This document shows positions 28,947 through 36,688 of a DNA stretch of 64,000 nt, piece by piece (the stretch's first letter is position 1; each line of letters starts with the position of its first letter). A program made the translations under genes and the position numbers. The stretch spans positions 62,001 to 126,000 of the forward strand of contig CAIXUG010000080.1 of NCBI GenBank assembly GCA_903922605.1, given 5' to 3'. The notes beneath the pieces are model-generated. The model was given only the letters and a program-made list of their open reading frames with translations, ran no database searches and was not told the DNA's origin. Origin of the DNA: an uncultured Verrucomicrobiota bacterium (GTDB lineage Bacteria > Verrucomicrobiota > Verrucomicrobiia > Limisphaerales > UBA9464).

Positions 28947-29984
28947 TCAGGGCTTGGCCGGTTCGGCAAGCCGTTGGAGGGAACTGACCAGCGGCGGCCA
29001 TTCGGACAGCGGCGTGCCCTTAACCGAACCCCACGTCGTGGCCAAATAACCGACCATGCGCGGGTTGTTCTGTCGCTTGGCGTCGTCAATCAGGCGCCCG
29101 GCATTGTCGATGTTCTTCCAGCCGGAAGGCCAGACGCGGAATCCCTTCGACAGCAGAAACGGCAGAGAGGGATAGCTGTCGCGTTTCTCGTAGTGCCAGT
29201 CGCACAGCACGATGTCTTTCGGCACGAGATCTACCGCGCCCTGCGTGCCGTTCTTGGATGCCTCCCATTCGCCGTAACCGGTGGCCTTGCCGTCCAGGAA
29301 GCGGTCACCCCACATCATCATCTCCAGCTTGCGCTTGCCCACGATGTGCGCATGGAGATCGTTGACAGCCTTGGCGAACAGCTTGGCCGGATCACCGCCC
29401 TTGCAGCGCGGGCAGTATGGCGAGGCGATGAGGAACACTTCGTCCATGCCGACGTGGAAGGCGTCGGCCTGAAATGCGTCGGTCAGCTCGTCGATGAGCG
29501 CGAAGATCACGACATTCACTCCCGGGTTCTGCGGGCACCAGCTCCGGCAGTAGATGCCCTTGTTGCCCGGATACTGGCCGGGCGTCTCGTCAAACTCAGG
29601 ATATTTCGTCAGCAGGGAAAAGGTGGTGCCGCTCCACGACTGATGGCCTAGACAGTTGATCGACGGGATCAGGCGGATGCCATTGGTCCGGGCCACGGTG
29701 GCCATCTCCCGGGCCTTCACCTTCGTGAGGAATTGCGGGGGCCGCAGTTCCGGGTGTGACTGAAACTCGAAGCTGTAATCCACCTCGACGATAAGCGCGT
29801 TGACGCCCAGTGCGGCGAGCTTCGGCATCTCGGCGATCAGTCGGTCCGCAGCCCGGTCGTTCTTCGCCTCCAGATGGATGCCGCGCCAGACCTTCGCGTA
29901 TTTGGGGGCGGATGATGAATCAGTCTGGCAGCCCAGGGTGGCCACGAGGAGGAGCAGAGTGCCCAGCAGCGAGAGTGTTTTCAT
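28947..29984 (-). CDS. GH20-like lipoprotein (beta-N-acetylhexosaminidase-like barrel)
   Basis: A 345-residue protein with lipoprotein signal (LLLLVATLGCQ). The fold is a TIM barrel of the glycoside hydrolase 20 type: RLIPSINCLGHQSW, and FHVGMDEVF at about residues 175-183, matching the HxGxDE pair of acids that bind N-acetylhexosamine and donate the proton. The N-terminal GH20b-type domain is missing, so the protein is shorter than classical hexosaminidases. Cysteines in SWCPQ and SPYCPRCKGG suggest a structural metal or disulfide. rnhA follows immediately on the same strand. Confidence 0.82.
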   Translation of the reverse strand: MKTLSLLGTLLLLVATLGCQTDSSSAPKYAKVWRGIHLEAKNDRAADRLIAEMPKLAALGVNALIVEVDYSFEFQSHPELRPPQFLTKVKAREMATVARTNGIRLIPSINCLGHQSWSGTTFSLLTKYPEFDETPGQYPGNKGIYCRSWCPQNPGVNVVIFALIDELTDAFQADAFHVGMDEVFLIASPYCPRCKGGDPAKLFAKAVNDLHAHIVGKRKLEMMMWGDRFLDGKATGYGEWEASKNGTQGAVDLVPKDIVLCDWHYEKRDSYPSLPFLLSKGFRVWPSGWKNIDNAGRLIDDAKRQNNPRMVGYLATTWGSVKGTPLSEWPPLVSSLQRLAEPAKP

Positions 29985-30033
29985 GAAATGGCGGATTCGA
30001 GTCCCGAATGGTTTGCCGGATCGCAGATGAAAT

Positions 30034-30909
30034 TCACAGCACTACTTCCGTGCCAACGCCGGCGTCCGTGAAGATTTCCAGCAGCACCGAGTGCGGCGTG
30101 CGGCCATCCACGAAGGAGACTTTGTCCACGCCCGACTTCAGCGCGGCGACGGCGCTGTCCACTTTCGGGATCATGCCCTTGTCCACGATGCCCGCCGCCT
30201 TCAGTCCTGGCACCTCGGTCGTGTGAAGATGTGCGATGACTGTGGCCGGGTCTTTCGGATCACGCATGAGCCCTGGCACGTCGCTCATAAAGACCAATCG
30301 CTTCGCCTTGAGCGCGATGGCGGCCATGGCGGCGGCCACGTCGGCATTGCAGTTGTAGATCTTCCCATCCTCGCCGAGCGCGGTCGGGCTGATGACCGGC
30401 GTGAAGCCGCGCGCGATGCAGTCCAGCAATGGCGCGGTGTTCACCGCCGTGACCTCGCCGACGTAGCCGATATCGAGTCTCTCGCCGGTGGGGCTGGTCA
30501 GCCACAGCTTGCGGCAGGTGAAGATGTCCGTGCCCGCAAAGCCCTGCGCGACGCCCCCCAGATGGTTGATGGCCGCGACCACCTCCGGATTGATCTCCCG
30601 CGACAGCACCTGGTCCACCACGGCCACCGCCGCCTCGTCGGTCACGCGCTGCCCCTGGATGAATTCCGTCTTCGCGCCCGACTTTTCCAACGCCCGCGTT
30701 ATCGCCTTGCCGCCGCCGTGGACGACCACCGGGTTGATCTCGACCGCCTCGAGGAAAACGATGTCGCGCGCCACGCCGTTGCGGATGGTCGGGTCGGGCG
30801 AGTCCATGAAACTGCCGCCGTATTTCACGACGAAGGTCGTGCCGGCGAATCTCTGGATGTAGGGCAGCGCCTCCAACAACGTGGAGGCCTTGGCGATGAG
30901 GTCTTGCAT
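30034..30909 (-). CDS. argB: Acetylglutamate kinase
   Basis: Phosphorylates N-acetylglutamate, the second step of arginine synthesis. The 291-residue protein shows FVVKYGGSFM (ATP-binding Lys), VVVHGGGKAI, and TPVISPTALGEDGKIYNCNADVAA, typical of the amino acid kinase fold. The start MQDLIAKA at 30909 lies one base after the stop of the upstream TPR gene, so it is coupled to it and through it to vapBC. argJ and argD are in the same neighbourhood on the same strand but not directly adjacent. Confidence 0.95.
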   Translation of the reverse strand: MQDLIAKASTLLEALPYIQRFAGTTFVVKYGGSFMDSPDPTIRNGVARDIVFLEAVEINPVVVHGGGKAITRALEKSGAKTEFIQGQRVTDEAAVAVVDQVLSREINPEVVAAINHLGGVAQGFAGTDIFTCRKLWLTSPTGERLDIGYVGEVTAVNTAPLLDCIARGFTPVISPTALGEDGKIYNCNADVAAAMAAIALKAKRLVFMSDVPGLMRDPKDPATVIAHLHTTEVPGLKAAGIVDKGMIPKVDSAVAALKSGVDKVSFVDGRTPHSVLLEIFTDAGVGTEVVL

Positions 30910-30910
30910 G

Positions 30911-31546
30911 TCAGTTTGGAAATTCCTTGAGCAACAGTTCGACGTCTTTGAGCCGCTTTTTGGCGATCCGATATTTCGGATCGATGGACAGGGCCTTGCA
31001 GTAGCAATCGCGGGCTTCACGATAGCGCTCCTGCCCCAACAGAACCCCGCCCAGGTTAAACCACACTTCCTCGAAGGCGCCTTCCCGGCACTCTGCCGCC
31101 CGGCGGTAATATCCCTCGGCCCTTTGTAACGCTCCAGCTTTGGACGAAACGTGGCCAGCGTAGACCAGATAGTCGGCGACGTCGGGTTTCAAGTCCGCCG
31201 CCTTGCAAAACCATTCTTCCGCCTCTCGGTAACGGCCCATGGCTTCGCAAAGAAAACCCATTTGGCGGTAAGGAGCATGGAGCTTGTCGGCGGGACAGTG
31301 GCGAATCGCATTTTGGTGAGCCTGCGTGGCCTTGCGATAGCATGCGACTTCTACCAACGCCCGGCCGTAACGCATCCAAGCCACCCCGTGATCTGGAAAA
31401 CGCCGGAGATGAATCTTGCTCCGCTCAATGAAGAGCGCCGTAAGCTCCTTGTGTTCGGCAGCCAAAACGTGACGAAAACTGGACTGACGCAGCTTCAGGT
31501 TTTGTTCTGAAGCCGTTGCCCCCTTCATTTCCGAACCGCCCTTCAT
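30911..31546 (-). CDS. TPR-repeat protein between VapC and ArgB
   Basis: A 211-residue protein of about four to five tetratricopeptide repeats (VAWMRYGRALVEVACYRKATQAHQNAI; PYRQMGFLCEAMGRYREAEEWF; VWFNLGGVLLGQERYREARDCY). It has no signal peptide, so it is probably cytoplasmic and acts through protein-protein contact. ATG at 31546 overlaps the VapC stop (ATGA), which fixes this start over ATG at 31528. The stop is one base before argB. Its function is unknown; the position suggests a link to either module but may be only co-transcription. Confidence 0.82.
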   Translation of the reverse strand: MKGGSEMKGATASEQNLKLRQSSFRHVLAAEHKELTALFIERSKIHLRRFPDHGVAWMRYGRALVEVACYRKATQAHQNAIRHCPADKLHAPYRQMGFLCEAMGRYREAEEWFCKAADLKPDVADYLVYAGHVSSKAGALQRAEGYYRRAAECREGAFEEVWFNLGGVLLGQERYREARDCYCKALSIDPKYRIAKKRLKDVELLLKEFPN

Positions 31547-31953
31547 TTTTTAAGAACGGGCGTGAAATAGTGGATGCGAGCGTGCCGGTATTTTTTCAAT
31601 TGAGTATCGGTCGTCAACAGGGTGAGGCGGTGTACGCGCGCGGTGGCCATCACAATTTCGTCACCGGGATCACGGTTTGGAAAATCGGGAAGTGCCATGG
31701 CATCCGCGATCACCTCGGGTGTAAGCGGCAACAGTTCCACGTTGTCACCCATCGCGTGGAGCAGCCAGTCGCGCAGCGGGCGAGGCAGCGGCAATTTGCC
31801 GAGCTGATGTTTCTTGCCGACCTCCCACAGGCTGATGGCACTGAGGCCAAATATCTCGCCCTTGGTACGAAGCAGATTCAATTCGGCCAGCGGGATCGTT
31901 TCCGGTTCCAGATAGGCGCGCAGCCAGGCGCTGGTATCGAGGACGAACCTCAC
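31543..31953 (-). CDS. vapC: VapC-type PIN-domain toxin
   Basis: A 136-residue PIN ribonuclease with FVLDTSAWLRAYL (first Asp), AISLWEVGKKHQLGKL (Glu), FPNRDPGDEIVMATARVHRL (catalytic Asp pair) and LLTTDTQLKKY (last Asp). This is the pattern of VapC toxins of the PIN branch with SLWEV. GTG at 31953 overlaps the antitoxin stop (GTGA) and is preferred to ATG at 31968. The stop overlaps the start of the TPR gene, which joins this toxin to the argB operon. Confidence 0.9.
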   Translation of the reverse strand: MRFVLDTSAWLRAYLEPETIPLAELNLLRTKGEIFGLSAISLWEVGKKHQLGKLPLPRPLRDWLLHAMGDNVELLPLTPEVIADAMALPDFPNRDPGDEIVMATARVHRLTLLTTDTQLKKYRHARIHYFTPVLKK

Positions 31954-32171
31954 CGCATCGCCTCCCACTCGACGCCGACCGGATCGTCAATATCGGCCGG
32001 AAGCTTCACGGTACCGGCACCAGCACCGAGAAAACTGCGGGGCTTCTGCTCCGGCGTCACTCGTGCGAACGGCCGACCCCGTTTCACGATCTGAATCGTC
32101 TCACCAGCATCCAGCCATTTGGACAGGCGTCCGAAGTCGTTGCGCAGCTCGCGCACCGTCGCGGTTTTCAT
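31950..32171 (-). CDS. vapB: VapB-type antitoxin (Phd/YefM family)
   Basis: A 73-residue protein starting MKTATVRELRNDFGRLSKWLDAGE, the Phd/YefM N-terminal DNA-binding dimer fold, continuing IQIVKRGRPFARVTP. The C-terminal half is the probable toxin-binding tail. The stop overlaps the VapC start by 4 bases. Its start codon is the immediate neighbour of a palindrome (32172-32191) that is the likely binding site for repression by the VapBC complex. Confidence 0.88.
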   Translation of the reverse strand: MKTATVRELRNDFGRLSKWLDAGETIQIVKRGRPFARVTPEQKPRSFLGAGAGTVKLPADIDDPVGVEWEAMR

Positions 32172-32192
32172 GGTGATACTTATGTATCACCA
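32171..32192 (-). promoter_or_regulatory. Palindromic operator abutting the vapB start codon
   Basis: Plus-strand positions 32172-32191 read GGTGATAC, TTAT, GTATCACC: a perfect inverted repeat with 8-bp arms (9 bp if the flanking T and A are counted). It lies directly against the vapB ATG (32171-32169) and inside the 82-bp gap to divergent coaE. Toxin-antitoxin operators of Phd-type antitoxins are typically such palindromes overlapping the promoter. Its closeness to the start codon suggests a very short or leaderless mRNA. The operator role is inference. Confidence 0.7.
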
Positions 32193-32253
32193 GACGGCCG
32201 CCGTCAAGAATCCGCCTCGACGACATGATCCCTGGCACGACAGCTTTCCCGCG

Positions 32254-32859
32254 ATGAGCGAAGCGAAACCACTGCGGTTTGCCGTGACCGGCGGCATCGG
32301 CTGCGGCAAGTCGGCCACGGGGGCAGCCCTGAAGACGCTGGGCGTCGCCGTGCTCGATTCGGATGATCTCGCTCACGCCCTGCTGGCGGGCGATGTCGCC
32401 GTCCATGCCGCGATCCGGGCGCGGTTTGGCGAAGGAGTCTTCAGCGAGGGGACGATCAACCGCCGAGCGCTCGGAGCCATCGTGTTCGCCAATCCGACGG
32501 CGCGGACCGATCTGGAAGCGATTCTGCATCCCCGCATCCGCACGCAGACTGATGAATGGCTGGCGGCCAAGCCCGCCTCGCAGGCGGCAGCCGTCATCAT
32601 TCCCCTGCTCTACGAGGTCGGACGGGACCAGGATTTCACCACTGTCGTAAGCGTCGCCTGTTCACCGGCCACCCAGAGCGAGCGCCTGAAGCAACGTGGC
32701 TGGTCCGAAGCGGAAATCAGCCGCCGCCTCGCCGCGCAATTGCCCACCGAAGAGAAAGTAAAACGCGCCCAGGCGGTCATCTGGACCGAGGGCGCGGTGG
32801 AGAATCACGCGGAACAGTGGCGCAGCGTGTTGCCGGCGCTGAGCCGTCGGCTTGCCTAG
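32254..32859 (+). CDS. coaE: Dephospho-CoA kinase
   Basis: Phosphorylates dephospho-CoA in the last step of CoA synthesis. The 201-residue protein has the P-loop VTGGIGCGKSATG at about residues 11-23, LDSDDLAHALL (Asp of the DxD motif), HPRIR and VIIPLLYEVG (LLxE). The lengths and motif spacing match CoaE. The start MSEAKPLRF at 32254 is the nearest ATG to the P-loop. It is the only plus-strand gene in this stretch and diverges from vapBC across 82 bp. Confidence 0.93.
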   Translation: MSEAKPLRFAVTGGIGCGKSATGAALKTLGVAVLDSDDLAHALLAGDVAVHAAIRARFGEGVFSEGTINRRALGAIVFANPTARTDLEAILHPRIRTQTDEWLAAKPASQAAAVIIPLLYEVGRDQDFTTVVSVACSPATQSERLKQRGWSEAEISRRLAAQLPTEEKVKRAQAVIWTEGAVENHAEQWRSVLPALSRRLA

Positions 32860-32875
32860 CCGGCAACGCATCATC

Positions 32876-32951
32876 GGAGCGCGGGTGGTCACACCCGCCC
32901 GGCCACCCTTGACAAGGTCAGCCGCCTTGCGGACCTGACGGTCCACGCTCC
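32876..32951. repeat. Double-hairpin element with GGAGCG ends
   Basis: The 76-bp element begins GGAGCGCGGGTGGTCA and ends TGACGGTCCACGCTCC. Each end forms its own small hairpin (CGGGTG...CACCCG and GGACC...GGTCC), and the outer GGAGCG/CGCTCC pair with each other. A related arm, GGAGCGCGGACGGTCACG, lies at 53402-53419 inside the reading frame of the last Bat gene. It sits between convergent coaE and argJ and carries no gene. It looks like a REP-type dispersed element. Confidence 0.75.
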
Positions 32952-32962
32952 GTTCCTTCGGT

Positions 32963-34297
32963 TCAGCCTCCAAGCGTCCTCGGGTCGGTAACGTCGCCCT
33001 TGTTGTAGTCCACATAGGCCTCGGTGAGGTCCGCCGCGTACATCAGGGCCTCGCCCTTGCCGAGGTTGAGGCGGATATGGAGGTCGAACTCCTTCGGGGC
33101 GGTGGCGGCGCAAAGCTCCTTGAAGGTTGCCTTGGTGGGCTGGCCGCGTTTGAGGCTCCAGAGCACCTTGCGGCTGCCGGGCGTGCTGTATCCGATGTCC
33201 ACCTTGTTCTCCACGATCGTCGCCGCGCTGTAGCCGATGGCGTCGATGATCCGGCCCCAGTTCGGGTCGCCGCCGTGCCAGCTCGTCTTCACCAGCGAGC
33301 TGTTGGCGATGGCCCGCGCGGCGGCATCGGCGTCGCCCACGCTCTTCGCGCCAGCAACCCGCACCGTGACCACGCGATGAACGCCCTCGCCATCGCGCAC
33401 GATCATCTTCGCGAGCTCCAGGCACACGTGCTGCAAGGCGGCGGCGAACGTGGCGAAATCCTTGTGCTTGGCGGACTTGATCATGGCGTTGCCGGCGAGG
33501 CCGTTCGCCAGGACCAGCACCGTGTCGTTGGTGCTCATGTCACCGTCCACCGTGATGCGGTTGAAGCTGTGAGCGACCGCTTCCCGCAGGGCCACCTGCA
33601 GCACCTTCGCCTCGATGGCCGCGTCGGTCGTGATGAACCCCAGCATGGTGGCGTGCAAACCCGCCGGCAGCGCCGCCGGACGCGCGCCGGTCGCGCTCAT
33701 GCCGGGCTGGATCATGCCCGCGCCCTTGCACATGCCGCCGAGGCGGACCGTCTTGCCGCCGAGCTTGAACTCGATGGCGATCTGCTTGGGCCGGGTGTCG
33801 CTGGTCATGATCGCCTCAACCGCCTGCGCGGCGTGGTCAGCGGAATTCCCGAGCAGCGGAGCGGCGGCCACGATGCCGGAATTCACCTGCTCCATCGGCA
33901 GGGTCACCCCGATGCGACCCGTCGAACCGACCAGCGCATAGCCGTCCTTGAGCCCGAGCGTCTTCTCGGTGAGGCGGACCATCGCCAGTGCGTCCTTCAT
34001 GCCCTGCTTGCCGGTGCAGGCGTTGGCGTTGCCGGAATTCACCACCACGGCCTGGGCGATGCCCTTGGCCACGCGCGACACGCACACCTTCACCGGGGCG
34101 GCGCAGATCTGGTTCGTGGTGAACATGCCGGCCACGGAGCACGGCACGTCGGAGACGATCAGGGTGAGGTCACGCTTCGGCCCCTTGTTGGAACCCTTGC
34201 CGGTGCCCAGGCGCTTGATGTCGCAGAAGACACCCGCCGCACGAAAACCCTGGGCCGCGATGACGGCACCCTCCACATTCTTGAACTTCAATTTCAC
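32963..34297 (-). CDS. argJ: Bifunctional glutamate N-acetyltransferase/ornithine acetyltransferase
   Basis: Recycles the acetyl group in arginine synthesis. The 444-residue precursor shows FTTNQICAAPV, AVVVNSGNANACTG, GMIQPGM and ATMLGFITTDA; ArgJ cuts itself before the Thr in ATML, near residue 219, to make two subunits. NRITVDGDMSTNDT follows in the second subunit. GTG at 34297 (KLKFKNVEGAV) is taken because the family begins near here; ATG at 34333 is an alternative. The Nudix gene ends 61 bp (or 25 bp) upstream on the same strand. Confidence 0.94.
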   Translation of the reverse strand: MKLKFKNVEGAVIAAQGFRAAGVFCDIKRLGTGKGSNKGPKRDLTLIVSDVPCSVAGMFTTNQICAAPVKVCVSRVAKGIAQAVVVNSGNANACTGKQGMKDALAMVRLTEKTLGLKDGYALVGSTGRIGVTLPMEQVNSGIVAAAPLLGNSADHAAQAVEAIMTSDTRPKQIAIEFKLGGKTVRLGGMCKGAGMIQPGMSATGARPAALPAGLHATMLGFITTDAAIEAKVLQVALREAVAHSFNRITVDGDMSTNDTVLVLANGLAGNAMIKSAKHKDFATFAAALQHVCLELAKMIVRDGEGVHRVVTVRVAGAKSVGDADAAARAIANSSLVKTSWHGGDPNWGRIIDAIGYSAATIVENKVDIGYSTPGSRKVLWSLKRGQPTKATFKELCAATAPKEFDLHIRLNLGKGEALMYAADLTEAYVDYNKGDVTDPRTLGG

Positions 34298-34358
34298 GCG
34301 CGCGGATGAAGTCACAGGCGGCGCACGACGCAAACAGGAAATCTGCCGCTCCGATGGG

Positions 34359-34868
34359 TCATCCGACCCGGTCGGCTCGGAAACGTGCCCAGATCACGCG
34401 GAATCCGCTCGCCAGATCCAGGGGGCGGCGGGCGATCCATTCATCCACCGCTTCGAACGTGAACCAACCGCCACCGCGTACTTCAGATTCCTGCAACACA
34501 AAGGGGCCCTCATGCTCCACACGGTACACCCAGCAGAATTCCATGCCCGTGTCCGCACAGGCTTCGAGTTTGAAGAGGCGTGCCGGAACAGCCTGTAGGT
34601 TCAGACCGATCTCCTCGCGCACCTCGCGGAGGGCGCAGGCGTCGTAGCTCTCGCCCTGGTCCAGGTGGCCGGAAGCAGAGGAATCCCATACTCCCGGCCA
34701 GTTGTCCTTCAGGAGCGAGCGTTGCTGGAGAAACAGCTCCTGGCGCGCGTTGAACACGAGCACATGCACGGCCCGGTGACGCAGGCCAAGACGGTGAACC
34801 TCGCGCCGTGGCATCGCCCCGACGACCTCATCCCGCTCATTCACCAGATCGAAGATTTCTTCGCGCAT
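34359..34868 (-). CDS. Nudix hydrolase
   Basis: A 169-residue protein with a full Nudix box at about residues 67-89 (GHLDQGESYDACALREVREEIGL). The pattern MREEIFDLVNERDEVVG...RREVHRLGLRHRAVHVLVFN resembles the YfcD/isopentenyl-diphosphate isomerase-like branch, which hydrolyses nucleotide or other diphosphate compounds. ATG at 34868 gives the family N terminus; the open frame to 34937 has no features. It precedes argJ on the same strand and marks the right-hand edge of the ordinary GC-rich block before the low-GC cassette. Confidence 0.87.
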   Translation of the reverse strand: MREEIFDLVNERDEVVGAMPRREVHRLGLRHRAVHVLVFNARQELFLQQRSLLKDNWPGVWDSSASGHLDQGESYDACALREVREEIGLNLQAVPARLFKLEACADTGMEFCWVYRVEHEGPFVLQESEVRGGGWFTFEAVDEWIARRPLDLASGFRVIWARFRADRVG

Positions 34869-34964
34869 CGCGCACCAAGTAATCGCGGAGGCGGAGAACG
34901 ACGCAAGTGGAACAGCACCACGTACCGCACTGGCCACATTGTCCTGATTCTCGACGACCTCACA

Positions 34965-36008
34965 TCAGAAAGTCGCTTTCCCATTAGCTTCCATCCGCGC
35001 TAAATCTCGTACGCGATATATAAATGTGACAAGGATTTTCAAAGCAGCAAAGGAATTGGACGAGGCGGCGAGCAATCTGTCCTGGCTACGAAAACGCAAC
35101 AAGCCGCATAACGTCAGGTATTGTTGTTTACAAAAAGCTAAATCCTCGTCAGATACCTGATTAGAGAATGTCTTGCTGTTTTTGCCTCGCAATGCGCGTT
35201 TGGTAAGCTGGCGTTGTGCAAAAAGAACTTCGAAATGAATTTCTTCGGCAGAATTATTGTATGAATAGATAAGCCCAGCTAACTCTCTGGCAATACTTGG
35301 ATTCAATGTCAACTCAATCCAGCCAGGTGAAGCAAAATGCATCGATTTGATTTTGGGACGTTCACTTTTAGGTACCCACGCCTTTAAATTATGGAAGAAA
35401 TGCGCCCGACTCCACCCTCCTTTCCATGGAAGCGCGCGCAGGGCAGACTTAAAAGCCACCATTTCCGTAGATGGATCCGTTTCAAGGCAATAGATGAATG
35501 AATATGCTTGAGAATATAGGTTTGGTAACTGCTCCAAATCCCCCAAGCTCATTGATCCATCAATATCAATGTCATAATTCGCAACAGAACCACCAATATA
35601 GCGCTGGTCTTCCGGTTCAAAGAACGAGTCTGACAACGGCAAGTAATGCAACGGTATTGATGACTGATTTAAAATAGTCACATAATCTTGTGCGACATCA
35701 ACCCCCTCTGAAGTTCGCGCAGTATCCAAACAGTAAATAAATCCATCTTCCGGAGAACTAACAAGGTCCAATAAGGACACCTCACGATCTCTATATTGCT
35801 TAAGGCCGTATTGACTGATCGCAAACAAAAGCCAACGCTCTCGATTTTTGTCACAATCAACCCAAAGTCGAAGGATATTCCTGGCATTTGCAGTTCGAAA
35901 ATGGGTCAATAATGGCGATTCATAATATACCAAATAGACAATCGGACGCAATGTGTCGAGCCAAGGCGGCTTCGGAATCTTCAGTCCCGCTATAGATTCC
36001 ATGCTCAT
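34965..36008 (-). CDS. Unknown protein of low-GC two-gene cassette, 347 residues
   Basis: A protein I do not recognise. No signal peptide or membrane segment is evident, so it is probably cytoplasmic. The N-terminal half (WLDTLRPIVYLVYYESPLLTHF, RERWLLFAISQYGLKQYRDREVSLLDLVSSPEDGFIYCLD) looks alpha/beta; the C-terminal half is helical (EEIHFEVLFAQRQLTKRALRGKNSKTF) with a SHFKAWVP-like central stretch. Base composition is visibly richer in A and T than the flanking genes, suggesting transfer. Its start ATG overlaps the stop of the upstream 140-residue gene (ATGA), so they form one translational unit. Confidence 0.7.
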   Translation of the reverse strand: MSMESIAGLKIPKPPWLDTLRPIVYLVYYESPLLTHFRTANARNILRLWVDCDKNRERWLLFAISQYGLKQYRDREVSLLDLVSSPEDGFIYCLDTARTSEGVDVAQDYVTILNQSSIPLHYLPLSDSFFEPEDQRYIGGSVANYDIDIDGSMSLGDLEQLPNLYSQAYSFIYCLETDPSTEMVAFKSALRALPWKGGWSRAHFFHNLKAWVPKSERPKIKSMHFASPGWIELTLNPSIARELAGLIYSYNNSAEEIHFEVLFAQRQLTKRALRGKNSKTFSNQVSDEDLAFCKQQYLTLCGLLRFRSQDRLLAASSNSFAALKILVTFIYRVRDLARMEANGKATF

Positions 36009-36427
36009 AGTGTCTCCACCTGCCCCAAAGCTAATTCAAAATGCTTGTACTCAAAAAATGTAAAATGTCCCGTGCGTGAACATGGTGAAGTGGCGAGACC
36101 ATCATCTTCAGTCAGCTGAACTCTTGCTAGGAATTCCCCGTATTTCTTCTTTATCAGGGGGCTTGTCTTACAAAGTGTTCGGTACCGTATCCTTGCATTA
36201 TCGGCATTATCAAAGAATGACAACCCCCAGATTTTGCAAGGCTGGCCGCCACGCTGAGTAGCGGCAGTTTCAAGTTTGGCGAGCGGCAGATAATTCTCAG
36301 GACGCGAGTCGGCGAATACCCACCGATACGCGGTCCGGGCAACTGGTTTTGCGTCCGGGCAAGGACAGTCGTGTATTTGGTCGATTTCGTTGTATTTGTA
36401 GATCGACATTAAGTCGATACTTACCAT
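36005..36427 (-). CDS. Unknown protein, first gene of the low-GC cassette, 140 residues
   Basis: Unrecognised. It starts either MVSIDLMSIYKYNE at 36427 or MSIYKYNE at 36409. The body has a Cys pair (DCPCPDA), RTAYRWVFADSRPENYLPLAKLE, CKIWGLSFFDNADNARIRYRTL and a C-terminal SRTGHFTFFEYKHFELALGQ. No membrane segment is seen. Base composition is low in GC like its partner. The 4-bp ATGA overlap with the next gene implies that the two products are made in fixed proportion and may work together. Toxin-immunity or defence roles are possible but not shown by motif. Confidence 0.65.
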   Translation of the reverse strand: MVSIDLMSIYKYNEIDQIHDCPCPDAKPVARTAYRWVFADSRPENYLPLAKLETAATQRGGQPCKIWGLSFFDNADNARIRYRTLCKTSPLIKKKYGEFLARVQLTEDDGLATSPCSRTGHFTFFEYKHFELALGQVETL

Positions 36428-36688
36428 TTACAGCAGGAAAGGATAGTATTTTTGTCAAGATGTAGTCCCCCGCACCCTCATTTCGGACGATGGAGGGGTA
36501 GCTGAGAAAGCAAAATGAGATACCGCATTGGAAGGAAGACGCGCTAGCGATCTCGATCGCAGAAGGAAGGCGTCCCTTGAAAATCGCGTCGCTGTGCGCC
36601 CGGCTTCCCTTGGCTCGCCTGTTTTCGAACTTATGGCTTCTTCCGAATGATCAGGAGGTTCGGAAACTGGGCCTTGGCCCCTTTCTCC
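36428..36688. promoter_or_regulatory. Gap before the low-GC cassette, with a candidate -35 box
   Basis: This 261-bp gap is upstream of the two-gene cassette and downstream of the von Willebrand A gene, both on the minus strand. On the minus strand a perfect TTGACA lies at 36458-36453, 25 bases before the ATG at 36427; TGTAAA close to the start codon could be a -10 box but its spacing (20) is poor. If it is used, the mRNA would begin near or past the first ATG, which would favour the start at 36409. No other feature is seen. Confidence 0.3.

Noticed and set aside
27031..34297. One continuous arginine operon
   Set aside because: coaE is on the opposite strand and several unrelated genes lie between argJ, argB and argD; only vapBC-TPR-argB are tightly coupled.
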